From Apricaphanius iberus (lineage: Eukaryota; Chordata; Actinopteri; Cyprinodontiformes; Aphaniidae), in NCBI GenBank assembly GCA_028564705.1, contig JAPXFQ010000113.1:2418001-2482000 (forward strand): a stretch of 64,000 bases of DNA. The letters run 5' to 3'. Position 1 is the first letter of the stretch. Each line of letters opens with the position of its first letter. Below, piece after piece: positions 24,801-37,000 of this stretch. Both the position numbers and the translations under genes were made by a program. The notes below the pieces were generated by a model, which did not search any database, was not told the origin of the DNA, and saw only the letters and a list, made by a program, of their open reading frames with translations.

Positions 24801-26659
24801 CCCTTCCCTCTGACTGCAGTCTGCTCCATGTAACTTACCCAGCTCCCAGTGGAGCAGGTATTATGTGAGCAAATTGGATGCTCAAACAGTCAGTCCATGA
24901 CCTTCCCTCATCCTGGATGTTGACCCCCGTATAAAGAGAGACATTACATCTCGTTACACAACAACACGGCCCCGGCGCCTTACCGCAGATAAAGAAAAAT
25001 GTCTCAATTAAATCTTCACCGGGGCCCCTCCGTCGAAGAGTTATCACCGCTCCGGCAGGGCTGATCGCTTACACTCACACATCCTCAAAAGTTATTTGAC
25101 ATAAATTGCAGGAGTCACATCATTTCCTGCCATAGCCTGAACGGGATTTACGGCTGATCCCATTGACAAGGAGCTGAACCTCCAATAAAACTCCTCGGGA
25201 GACTCACCTTATCTCCTCTGCATCAGGGCCCCATCTTCCCTGAGTGCAGATTAAACATGCAAATACACCCAGGTGGGAGGGTGATACTGAAAACACGTTT
25301 ATGCACATAGAGTTCTCTGTATGCAAGCGGCCTGATATGGGGTGGAGGACTAAGAGTGATTGAGTTTTATCGACTGGAGGGAGAGTGAAAAGGAGGGTCT
25401 GCATCGCTGCTTATCAGAGATTCAGAGAGGAGGGAAATTATATGAAGGTTTTATTTGAAAATGAGAGGTGAGGGCTATATGTGGCTTGTGTGAAAATTGC
25501 TAAAAACCTTCAGGAGTGCATGAAGGACTGACAAAAAATTGTGAAGGACTAGATAGAAAATTAACCACTGAAAAACTGTGACAAACACAGTGTGAACATT
25601 GCTGCAATGTGGTTATTTGTCTAATGAAGTTTGGATCTAACATGTTAAAAACCTAAATCCTAGTCATTTAATAATAAACGAGACTGGTCTGGACATATGG
25701 TCCAGACCAATCCAGCTATGGTCCTTCTCTAGTGGTGGAATGCAAGAAGAATTACATTTGAGAAATGTTTTGAAGTTAACAGATTCATTAAAAAGGTTCA
25801 TGCTTCATAGAAACAGATACCTTCATGATTATACTTATTCACCTGCACTGCTGTACATAAAACATTCTAATACATGTATATTTTATTGCATATACAGAAT
25901 AATCACATCAATTTCAAAGAGATTTTTTAACAAAAATTGCCAAACTTCATTGTACCGTGAATAATTGATAAAGAAACGTCACTAAAGCTCTTTTTTATTC
26001 ACACTTTATATTTTAAAGTTGGTCTTTTTTTAATTTAAAATCCCAGAGCTTTCCAAACAACTGTCCAGAGTTCCTGGTCCTTAACATTGATTTTAAAATG
26101 CTAAACAATAAATCATGAGTTTTTGACAGCAATAAATACAGTTAGCCTCAAGGAAGGAAGGAAGCAGCGAGCAATGTCCGAAAAAATGGACAGGAAACAG
26201 AAAAAGGGCCAAGGAAACAGAATAAGGTTGGACAGACAGATAATGTATCCTTACAATCTCAAATTTACAGTTTGTGGAGTTTGCTAAACTATGCTTTTAA
26301 CAGGGGTCTTATATTTTAATTGGAGGAGCAAAATTTTAAATAGGAAACAATCCCTGCAGGTAAGTTAGACATGTAACAAATGATGAAAGTCTGTAAAAAC
26401 ACCCCATGTTCACTAGAATAAAGAGGCGGAGCTATTATTCTGTGGGCCAGTTTCACTTTTAAAACCCATTGGAACCTTAATAATCAGAATGTGTGGCGTC
26501 AGGAACTCTGCATAACAGCAGATTTTAAATAAAAAGCTGGTGGTTTCTGTCAGAAAACTGAAAATGGGTCAGTACTGAGTACAGAACACACAGGTCAGTG
26601 TTGTAAAACAATGCTTGATTCTGGATATTTTCCCCTTCTATCTAATGTACTAAGATTAA
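24801..26659. other. Gene-free stretch
   Basis: 24880-25260 is non-repetitive and GC-balanced, a candidate conserved element. A 10-bp inverted repeat (TGGTCTGGAC with a 5-base spacer) sits at 25685-25709. Otherwise nothing recognised. Confidence 0.45.
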
Positions 26660-26664
26660 AGATC

Positions 26665-27583
26665 AGGGCTCGTATCCCTAAAGAATTTTTGTGCAAAAAG
26701 TTTCTCCTAGCGGCCAAATTCTAAGAAAATTCTCAGAGTCATGACGTTTTCTTAGAATTTCCCCTAAAAGTTACACGAAAATCCCAGTTAATATAAAAGC
26801 TATTCCTCAAGACTCCTAGCGCTTAAAAGGGCTCCTAAGGCGAGATCTGTTAAGAGCAGGGAAGAGGACTTTTAATGGCTTAGGAGTTCCCCTACGCAGC
26901 AGTGTTTGTAGGATATTTGTTAACAAGCCTGCATAAATAGACCAGCCAGCAATCACAGACATTGATAAAAGCTGAGCTGTGTTACCCTCGTTAAGACCAC
27001 ACTGAGTTGTAACTTTGCAATTTCTACTTCATTAAGGACAGCCCCTTGAGATATGCCATCTTGTTTTCAATGGGGTCCATATGGGAGTGAAAGTACAAAA
27101 TATGCCAGCTAGGATATTAATATGAGCAAATAAGACAAGAATCATTATTTGAACAGGGTGTAATGGGCTTAAGTTTTCACATATTTTAGATTATAATGTT
27201 AGGCTATAACCCCTACAGCTTACTATTCATTTTCCAGATAATTTATTGAATGTGAAATATTATTTACAATTACAGTCTGCATATTAGAGTGTATAATTAT
27301 GTTTATTGATTTGAGGGTACATCCTTTGCTCGTTATCCCCAAAAGTTAATTTTCATCAAACCTGTAGGATCAACCAATCATGGCTTTTGAAATGATGACT
27401 CATACCTAGCAACGGGGTCAACCACACCTCCTCACTAAGATAGGATTTTCCATCCATTCCTTGCTCAGAGTTCACTGAAAATGTTCTGGAATCACTTCTA
27501 AGCTAAAACTCCTGGCAAGGAATTTTTAGGTCAAGTTAGGAGCTCTCTGAGAGGATTCTCAGAATCTTTAGGGATACGGGCCC
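26665..27583. mobile_element. Non-autonomous DNA element with inverted ends and AGATC duplication
   Basis: Left end GGGCTCGTATCCCTAAAGA and right end, reverse-complemented, GGGCCCGTATCCCTAAAGA differ at one base. AGATC occurs directly outside both ends (26660-26664 and 27584-27588). About 0.9 kb with no transposase. Near the left end a perfect 14-bp inverted repeat, AAATTCTAAGAAAA, pairs with 26747-26760. The superfamily is not certain; similar ends are found in fish Harbinger-like elements, but those make shorter duplications. Confidence 0.75.
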
Positions 27584-27588
27584 AGATC

Positions 27589-29489
27589 TTTTTGTACACC
27601 TCTCAATGTGAGATTACAGTCTTGCAAGATGAATTCATTTCAAGGTTTTATACACATCTTTGGATAAAGGCTGCTGTATGTGCTTCTTGGGAAACAGGAT
27701 AGTGTTCGATTTTTAGTTTATATTGCTGCATTAAGGATTACAGTTTGAAGACTGTAAATTAAATGTAAAACTGAGCCAGGTTCTTTTTTGTTGTTGTTTA
27801 ACTTTGTATTTAACAAAAAGAAGGTTTGGAAAAAAACCTTTCAGGAAGTCCAGAGGGGTTCGATTTTAAACAAAATATTATTTCCTGTCAGAATCCATCC
27901 AGATGATGCAGAAGCCGAGTAAAGGCCTTCTCCAAAGCTTGGAAGAGAAATTCATTGGAGGTTCAGCATCAGCAGCATCAGTTGCTCCAGGGCTTCCAGC
28001 TGGACTTGCCTGCCTACCAGCACCTCGGCTGTGGGGGGTGGGAGAGTGGGCGGGGTTGGGGTGGTAGTCGGGGCCACAGGATTGCCCCCAGGCGCCACAA
28101 TTATGCACCAGTACTGAAAACTGTATTTGCTCCTCGGCCTCTTTCTGTTCTGTTCTGCATGGAAATGTTTGCAGCCCTCAGCAATCCGATTTCAGACACG
28201 GAGCAAAACTGGATGGCGGTGATGTGAGGACAAGGTACGCCATGTAAACAAAAGATCGACATCCACAACAAAAAGGAAAATTAAAACAGACACTGTTTCT
28301 CTTATTTTGAGGTTTATCATCGCTCGCATTAAACAGTGTACAGGAATCTACAGCTCTTCAAATCTGCACAGGTTATCTTACATCTGCCCAGTTTGTACAC
28401 AACAGGTTACATTTTTGAGGATTTTCTCAGTGGTTCTTTCTCATCGTTACCACTTAGGCAAATGACACACACACAAAAAAAAAAATCTGAACAGGTTTCA
28501 AGTATTTTCTTTGAAAAAAATGAGCTGAAATACTAAAAACAAACTACATGCAACGAAGGTGAACTGCAACTTGGACAAATAAAGAAGACAGTAATACTGC
28601 TGACATTAGTTTGTGGGGTGTTGCTGACCTATGATGTCATTAAATGCAAAAATTATTGCTTTTTAGAGGACGGCCACGAGTTATGCTTTTCTCTGCCGTT
28701 TTCTCAGTTTGAACCCAACCAAATGTGACGTCTCCGTACCATGAAAGACTGAAAGTTGCCCTGTCAGCACTGAATGTAATAACTGTTAATGACACAAGTC
28801 AGAATAATTAAACCTGAGGTGAATTCAGGAGATTTAAAAAAAATATCATCAGCTGCTACGAGCTCTTATCATGATTTGTGACCTATGATAAAAGCCAGAA
28901 TGATTAAAACAAACAGTAAAATCCTTCACGTCAGGGAATGAGGCATTTACAAAATGTACATCTCCATCCACGGCGTTTGTGTGAGTCCTTCAAATGTGTG
29001 GCCCAAATTTAAGGACACTGCTGGCTGAACGGTGACAAAAACACTGCAAAGAAATGGCTGAGGAACTCCAGGTAACACGGGGGTATATTTAGCAAGCAGG
29101 CGGCTAACAGGTCCGGCTTCATCATGCAGAGCTGTAGGGTTAGTAAAATGAGAGGTCGGAGGTAGCTTAAATAGTCGTCAATGAAAAACAGCCAACCGTT
29201 TGAGTTTTTACCTGCATAATTAGACCTTAGATGGACTGATCTTTTACAAAGCAATCAAACACATTAACGGGGTGGAAACAGTGGCATCTAAGTAAATGGA
29301 AAATATTTAAAAACGGACATTATTACAGTATTTATTTTTAAAGGGTGAAATATTTCATATATCTGGATTCATTGCACACAGAGTGAAATATTTCAAGCTT
29401 TTAAATCTGTTAATCAAGGCTTACAGAAATTAAAACCCATAATTTAGATCCTCTGAGCATTTTAATACCCAACAGGACTAATAAAACTG
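27589..29489. other. Stretch downstream of armc1, no gene recognised
   Basis: 27880-28260 is GC-richer and unusual in base composition, with a G-rich tract at 28033-28061. This interval lies downstream of armc1 (minus strand) and a long 3' untranslated region cannot be excluded, although the transposon remnant at 29.5 kb makes it less likely. No protein recognised. Confidence 0.4.
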
Positions 29490-30115
29490 ATGCAAAGATG
29501 TTATGTTTTGACCAAAACCATTGTGTGAAAACTGCTGACTTGGCAGCTTGGAAGCTGGCTATTCAAAGAGATTTACCCAGGCAAATTAACAGAAAGTTCA
29601 GTGGAAGGACAAAAGTCTGGTGGAAAAGGTTTCACAAGCAAGAGGGACATTTTAGAGCACTTGATGCTTCCTACTGCTGACAAGCTTTACGGAGAAGCTG
29701 ATTTCATTTTCCAGCAAGACTTTAGCACCTTCCCATCCAACCAAAACTAACAATAGCTGGTTTGGTGACCCACGTTTCACTATCCTTGTCTGGCAAGCTA
29801 ACTCTATAGAGTATCTTTAGGAGGACAATAATGCATCAGACCCAACAAGGCAGCCGAGCTGAAGGCTGCTATCGAACAAACCTGGGCTGCCAGATACTCA
29901 GAGGAGCCACTGGCTTCTGTCCTACACTGAGGCTTACATTTCGGCTTGGAAAATAAAAATCTTTTATTAATCTCAAGTAATAATCTAATTTTCTGTACAA
30001 TTGAATTTTGGATTTTCAATGGCTGTAAACCAGAATAATCGAAACTAATAGAAGCAAACGCTTGAAATGCATCACTATGTGGAATGAACCGTCACTTTCT
30101 GAACTGAATTCATTC
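29490..30115 (+). mobile_element. Tc1-like transposon 3' half, decayed
   Basis: 'GAAGCTGATTTCATTTTCCA' followed by 'GCAAGACTTTAGCACCTTCC' encodes the D-F-I-F-Q-Q-D region of a fish Tc1-like transposase. It is followed by the 'AGCTGAAGGCTGCTATCGAA' segment and the untranslated end (about 29990-30110). Stops and indels abound. Confidence 0.75.
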
Positions 30116-30845
30116 TTTTTAATCAACTTATAATTGACATTCAAATGTGTTTGGACGCCAAAGCACCAATCAGCCAAAAAGGTCGTAAGCTGTGATTTAA
30201 AAATCACATTTCAGTCTAACACACGTGAGGCAGAGGCTGAATCAGCAACAGTTTTTTGCTGGTGTCCACTTTTTCTGTGTGTGCCCCGAGCTCTCAAATC
30301 ATTTGAATGAAGTAGGAATAAATAATTACATTTAAAAACAAAATAAAAAACAAATTATTTGTGGTTGTAGGCATCAGACGGGATTGGCACATAGCATGCT
30401 GAAAAAACAAAAAAAGAAGCGCGATCGAAAATGTTACAAATTTAAAGGATAAAGAATCTGATGGAATAGATGGAAGGAAATAACTAATTAAATTCCTGCA
30501 CAAAAACTGAGAATTAAAATAACTTCCCATTTGTCTATTTTGTTCAACGTAGTGTTACTCATTTCCAGAAAGCTATTCGTTTCTGTCGGATATAAAGTCC
30601 TTTGCCGACGTCTTCTAGATACACCTGCAGTTAGTCTATAGTTGTGCACATACAGCTTTGTTGTGGGATTCGTAGCCTAATATATGCACGTGTTAAAAGT
30701 TATTGCATGTTCCACCTGGCAGTCCAGCACATCTGCTGTTAAGAGGGGAGCCTAATACTAGTGGCGCAGGGTGAAGACCAACACTATGCTGAGAGTATCT
30801 GCAGACTGACGCAGCAGGGAGCAGAGGAAGAACCGGAGGAAGCTG
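30116..30845 (-). other. Probable armc1 3' untranslated region / immediate downstream DNA
   Basis: This follows the armc1 stop codon on the minus strand without any recognisable element. I could not pick a convincing AATAAA (TTTATT on the plus strand) as the polyadenylation signal, so the transcript end is unresolved. Confidence 0.4.
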
Positions 30846-31037
30846 TCACCAGTAGAACGAGCGCGTTAGGAAGTTGGCGGCCGTGCTGAGCCAGCCCAAG
30901 CCGTCTGTGACTGAGCCTACGCGAGTGACGGCCTTGTCCTGCTCCTCCGACGGACTCTCGTCCTCAGGTAGGTAGTCTGGGATGTCTGTGTTCTCCTCGA
31001 CCAGCACCGATGAGTCCTCTTGGAATGGCACAATCAG
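30846..31037 (-). CDS. armc1: armc1 last coding exon
   Basis: Acceptor CTCTGTCTCAG, then L-I-V-P-F-Q-E-D, an acidic segment ([14 protein letters not shown]) and the highly conserved tail ending F-Y-W and TGA. Confidence 0.95.
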   Translation of the reverse strand: MIVPFQEDSSVLVEENTDIPDYLPEDESPSEEQDKAVTRVGSVTDGLGWLSTAANFLTRSFYW

Positions 31038-34000
31038 CTGAGACAGAGAGCAAAAGAGACAGAGAACATGACGAGTGATTTAAGATGTTATCTAAAAATA
31101 ATATCTCCTAAAACAAACAGCTTAGAGCCTGAAAGTTTGACAGTGAAGCCATGAGTCTTCACCTGTTAGTTACACGACATGACTGAGGTATGACTGACCC
31201 CTGCTGGCAAAGTGATGCATTGCTATGTGTTTCTGCTGCAGAAACCAGGACCAATTCAGTGTGCAACAGTAATATCACAAAGGACTGACTGGAATACAAC
31301 AATGGTTTCCCACACTCTAAAAGGCGACATTCAGTCTGAAAGAGGGAGTCTAACTGCAGTCGAAGCCACAAAGAGAGTGGAACCACATATCAGGAAAAAA
31401 TAGGGTTACTATAACACATATTTACCAATAGTATCGCCACCTCATGATTTTTGTGAAGCAAATATTATTAGAAATCTAACCGAGAAAACAGCCCTGGAGT
31501 TGACATCATACTTTTTTTTCGGACCAAAAGCCAAAGATGTGTTTCAACTGATGCAGCTGGAACATTTTTTTCTTCAGTGACTCAATTTCCCAAAACCTCT
31601 TTTTAATTCTGACCCACATTTTGCACTGTGGAGTTTAAAATGGTGAACAGAACATCCCTCATATTGATGTGGCAATAATCTGCGGAAAAGTCCTGCAGCA
31701 CCGTGCAACAGGAAACACCTAATTCAATTCCAAAAGGTTCCTGTGGTGGATAAGCATGTGGGATGGTTCTGAACATTTCCTAATGGATGAATATTCCCAA
31801 CATTTTCTTTAGCCAAAGTTTAATGTTTAATATTTTAATATTTTCTGATAAATTATATTTTTTTTAATTTTTGTTTTGTTTGGAAACTACTTTTACATTT
31901 AGTCACTTGCTAACCGTGATGCTAAATGCTAAATATCAGAGTTTTGGATCGCTTTCATTCAGCTAATAGAGAAGAGATCAACCAAACTAATAACAGTGTT
32001 TATGTATTAGATGAGATTTAAACACCACCTCCAGATTATAGATCACTGAAACATTTTAAATTTGAAAGAACCCGGCAGACAGCTGTTGTACATCTGAGTG
32101 GACAGTGCTACCTCAGAACAATTTTAACAAGCATGATTATCAATAATCTGCCTTGGAAGTGTTTTTAACTCTGAGTGTAATCACTGGAAAAGAACTCCAA
32201 CTTACAGTAAGTCAGTAGAAAACCTTTGCTCATGTCTGCTTTGAGAGAATGGGGCTGGTGTAGGTTTCTGCACCTGAAGAATTCATTTCAAATTTGGGCA
32301 TTTACACAATTCTTTGGAGATTGGGCTGACTTTATTTAGGTTATAAAGTGTAATATATATATACGTTGTGTTTTGTTGGTGCGTGTAATACAATTTCACA
32401 ACTACTACTTTTTCAGCGGAATCTCTGCTTAATTCCACCCAGAACGCAGCCGTTATATTTCTGCTGCAGAGCAGACAAAGAAATGGGGTGAATAATTTCA
32501 TTTGCTGATATTAACTTCTGTTGAAATCCTTAACTTCTTTGAATACATTTTAAAAGTTAAAACCAAACATTGCTGTTTGGTTTTATCATTTGTGGGAAAA
32601 CCAATAATAAAAATTAACTCTGCCAAGGAGAAAGTGACAAAGACAGTAAATGTGATCCGGATAGTGGTGATGTTCATGCTGGAAATAAAGGGAGAAAATG
32701 GTTCGCTATTGTTCGCTACGTTTCTCAGCACACAGCTGGACCAGATCCAATAGAGAGGGTGCTCCGATCATATTTGACTCTTTTGTGGTTTTACGTAATT
32801 GGAGACACCGTTTGTGCTGCCATCAGTACAAAAGGAAAAAAGCACAATCTGCTTCACTGATGAGCAGGACCATTTAGTTGTCACGGCTAGGGGTGGGCGG
32901 TATGGCAAAATTTTCATATCATGGTATTTTTTTAAAACATAGCGGTATTACGGTATTTAACTGTATTTTTTTTTCCATACAAGACCGTTCGTATCTACAT
33001 TATCTTATAAGAATGAAGAATATAAAAATTTGCTTTAACTAGCCCATTTTACTGCCATATGGACTGCATCATGTTTTTTTCCAGACACAGGTGAATGATA
33101 TGAAAATAATTAAAATGATTCTGATTCTAATAGACATTCTTGATGTTCTAAGGCTGAAAGTATTTTTTTTTTACACCTCACGTTGACGCAATCAACAAAT
33201 TGCATCTTCTAATTGCTTTGCATGTAGTACTGAAGAACCCTGCTAGGGGGCAGTGTATAGACCCAGATCTCAGATTGTGAGTGACAGGATCTCCATGCAT
33301 GATCAACCCTAACATTAAATTAGGTATTTCTTGGCAAATTTAAAACATTTCCTGAAAGTTTATTGCTATCCGTGCATAACTTTTTGAGTTATTTTTGCTA
33401 AAACACAAACAGGTGCCAACATGAGCTCCTTGGTGATAAATACCACACAATGCGTAGAATAGTTCATACGCACTAAATATGCACGGATCTGTGCGTACAT
33501 ACGGTTGATAAATGAGGGCTCAGGAAACCTGCATAATGGAGTAAAATGATACATTGGGAGTTCATCTAATTCCTGTACAACGCAACAAGCTTACGGTCTG
33601 AGGAAGAGATCGGACTAATTATGTCAGCGTGGATAAGTGTGAACCATGGCAAGTGAACTGTACTTCCTGTCCACTGATACACAACACATCTAGCACACTG
33701 GCCTATCATCTAACTTCCTCTGTAGGGGGTCATTTTATGTAAAACAATTTGAGTAAACAGTGCTACACTTCCCAGTTGTCCTTACCTCTCCTCCGTCCTC
33801 TGTCTTCACCACCTGCTGAGCCTTCATTACTTTCGTGGAGTTAATTGCTGTTCCCAATGCCTGACAGAAGACATTCAAAGTCATAAAAATAATCTATGGA
33901 CTTATATAACATAAAGAATAATTTTCCCCCATGAATTGAGGATACTTTTTTTTTTTATATGTATATACCTCAGCTTTAAGGTCGGAACGGATACGGACAA

Positions 34001-37000
34001 CGCAGCGCTTAACAGCCATCTGGAAAGTGAAACTGATGACTCCTCGTATCTTTAACAGAGCCTCCTCACACAGGCTTCTTCGTGTCTTGACAAGAGAAAG
34101 AAAGCAGGTAAAAGGCATGCAGAGAAGAGTTCCTATCCTAAAGGCATGCAAAGCAACAAATTTGTTTGCACGATCTGTTAAATGTGTACACAGCTCTCAG
34201 ACGCTACACACGGTGAGCATTACACAATCGCTGTGCATGTAGAGTTTTGAGCTTCCACAATGCCGTCCGTAGGTGCAGCCCACCAGGGGCCGTCCGGCCG
34301 CTGTAATGTAATCTGGCTGGATGTAAGCCTCCTGCTGAGCAACATTCAGGTTCAATCTCAGCATCCTGCTGTTGAATGGCTGACATTTACAACCTGTGCC
34401 CTTAACCCTCTTCTTATAAGCATTATAGACACGCCTAAGATGCTGTGGCATCTTTGTGGTTATGACAGCGACAAACATGTTGGTTTAGAAGGAGATATTC
34501 GCACATCAAGCAAAACGAGGGTTGTGTTTGAAAGCGACGGATGCACAGTAAAGTCCTGACGCATTTTCCAAAGACTTACAGAGTCGTCCAGTCCATCTAT
34601 GTGCAGAACTACAGTTTTGGCCCTCTTGTTGTTGGAGCCCAGAAAGAAGTGGGCTTTACGTCGGCAGGAGGCAGCAGCTGCCTCGGCCTGCTCCGCCTCT
34701 TCTTTACCAGCTGACTGCAGGATCTCATATATCTCAGACGCCAGCAGTTTGGTCTCCCCGGGGGAAGTACTCCTTCAAGGTGAAAGAGAACAAAAGAAAA
34801 AGATCAGTGCCGATCAACGGAATGGAAGTTCAGATCTCCAATAATGCTGTGGGACATATGCAGACTAATGTGACCCGCAAGATCAACATGTTTTCTGAGG
34901 CCCTGTCCACACGTAGCCGGGTATCTCAAAAAACTGAGATATTTTTCTACGGTTTGACCCGTCATCCACACGTAACTGGAGATTTTCGGCACCAAAATGA
35001 ATATTTTTAAAAACTCCGGCCAAAGTGGAGATCTGCGTTTTCTCCGTTTTCACTATCTGCGTGTGGACGGCCGAAAACTGAGTTTTAAGAACCGTAACAT
35101 CACTATCCGCGACAAAAAATGCTCAAACGTCACATGCGCGACCTGCGTTTACTCTAAAAAAAACAGCCCTCAGAGCTGTGTTGGTATCATCCATTGTTAA
35201 AGTGTGTTTTGTTTGTTTGCTTTTACAAGCTGTATGACTGATGCATGCTGAAGATAGATGATTGAAACCTACTCTGAGCGGATAGGATTTGGGAGAACCA
35301 CTGCCCCCTACTGGTTTGACACGTCTATGAATGTGCTGAAAAACACATTTATCCGGTTACGTGTGGATTGAGTGTTTTTTTTTTTTTTTAAAGAAGAGAA
35401 AAATCTTCCTTTTAAAAAAAATCCGGCTACGTGTGGACATGGCCTAAGAAATCCAGATTAATACCAACCAAACACTGCTTTAAGTTATTTTTCCGGAAAT
35501 TGCAGCAGTTATCCTATTAATAAATCCCACTAAAAGCCAACTGCAGAAAGGAACTAGTTCCCCTCAAATCCAGGATTACTACACACCCTTAAACTAAACT
35601 CAACAGTATACACTTCCATTTCACAAGATATGTGTGGCCATTATTTTTATTCTTATATCTAGACTAAGAACATGAGGTATGCACAACACTTTTTAAAAAA
35701 ATCAAAAACTCTTTAAAATGATCGCCGTATCAACCATGATCGCAGTATCATCCAATCTCAGTATAAAATCAAACATTGACTGCATGGACAAAAGGCATTT
35801 TACACTGCAGTCACTAAACAGTAATTCAGCTTTAATAACACTCAACCAAGGATGACAAGTGAAAACCAACATCCTGTCATGAAATGTTAAAATGTCCACA
35901 CAAAAAATAAAAAATGATGTTCCAGGTTATGGCTTTATGAAGAGAAAGTGCACCATAAGCATACATTTCTGACACGGCGAGACTTACTTCTGCATGACAT
36001 TCTGCAGACTCAGCATCATTCCCAACTCGCCCTTCAGCTTCTCCCTGTTGGCTCGACATTCTGCCAGGTAGCGTACGGCCTGCAAGGGAAAGGGCAGCTT
36101 TTATCTGTATCCTATTAAAAGCTCTGTTACAGTGGGTCATTTTAAAAGGGGCTGCTGCACATTAATTACGCAAACTCTGACTTTTGTGTTACAAAAAAAT
36201 TGCAACGTGTCGTGCTGCACAAAAGTGTTCAAGTGAGTTAAGATGAGAGGAAGCCTGTATTCACATCACAAGAGGCAGCAGAACAAAAAAAAGGCTGTTT
36301 TCATGCCAGAAATAACCTTAGAGCTGCAAGTAAAATCTGCCTCTATCCAGTAAAAGATGGGATGAACAAAAAAATAAACCAGTTCATCAAGTAGAAAACC
36401 CAGCTATGACAGGTTTTATGTAACAAGTTTCTGTTTTTCCATAATGGTAGAAAACATTAAAATTGTACAGATTCCTGAATGCGGCAGGTAACGCTTACCA
36501 ACAGTGCAGAGTAGACAACCTGTGGGTTGGGGTGGTCGAAAAAGAGGATGAGACCCGGCAGGCAGCCTTGGTCTTCAACGATGGCTCTTCGATTCAGGGG
36601 GTCCGCAGCGAGATCTCTCAGCTGGTTTACCACAGTCAGAGCATCCACCTCCGCACTCATGGTGCCTCTTGCTTGGATGGCACGCGCATCAAACCAACTC
36701 TTTAGTAGAGGAAGAAGAATAGTCAAATTCAGATTCTGACTTCCTTGAGTTTGGTTGAACAGAAAACCGTATTTTTTGTGTCAGAGTGACTGCGGGTTGG
36801 TGGGTTACAGAGTTTGTAATCAAAGGGTTGTGGGTTCCATTCCAGCTTCCTCCTGCCACATGTCAATGTAACCAAGTTGCCTACCAACCCGCATATCGAT
36901 GAATTAATGTGTGCATGCTTGTGAATGTGAATGAATTCAGCTCCATTGTAAAGCGCTTTGAGTTGTCAGATTGACTATAACAGCGCTCTATAAATTAAGT

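Noticed and set aside
27878..28227. Coding exon candidates in the GC-rich block downstream of armc1
   Set aside because: Overlapping frames on both strands follow the G/C skew, with no recognisable protein and no convincing splice sites.
36680..36726. An armc1 start at the upstream ATG (36726) giving 22 more residues
   Set aside because: This ATG lies before a good acceptor and pyrimidine tract, and the extra residues do not resemble the ARMC1 N-terminus.
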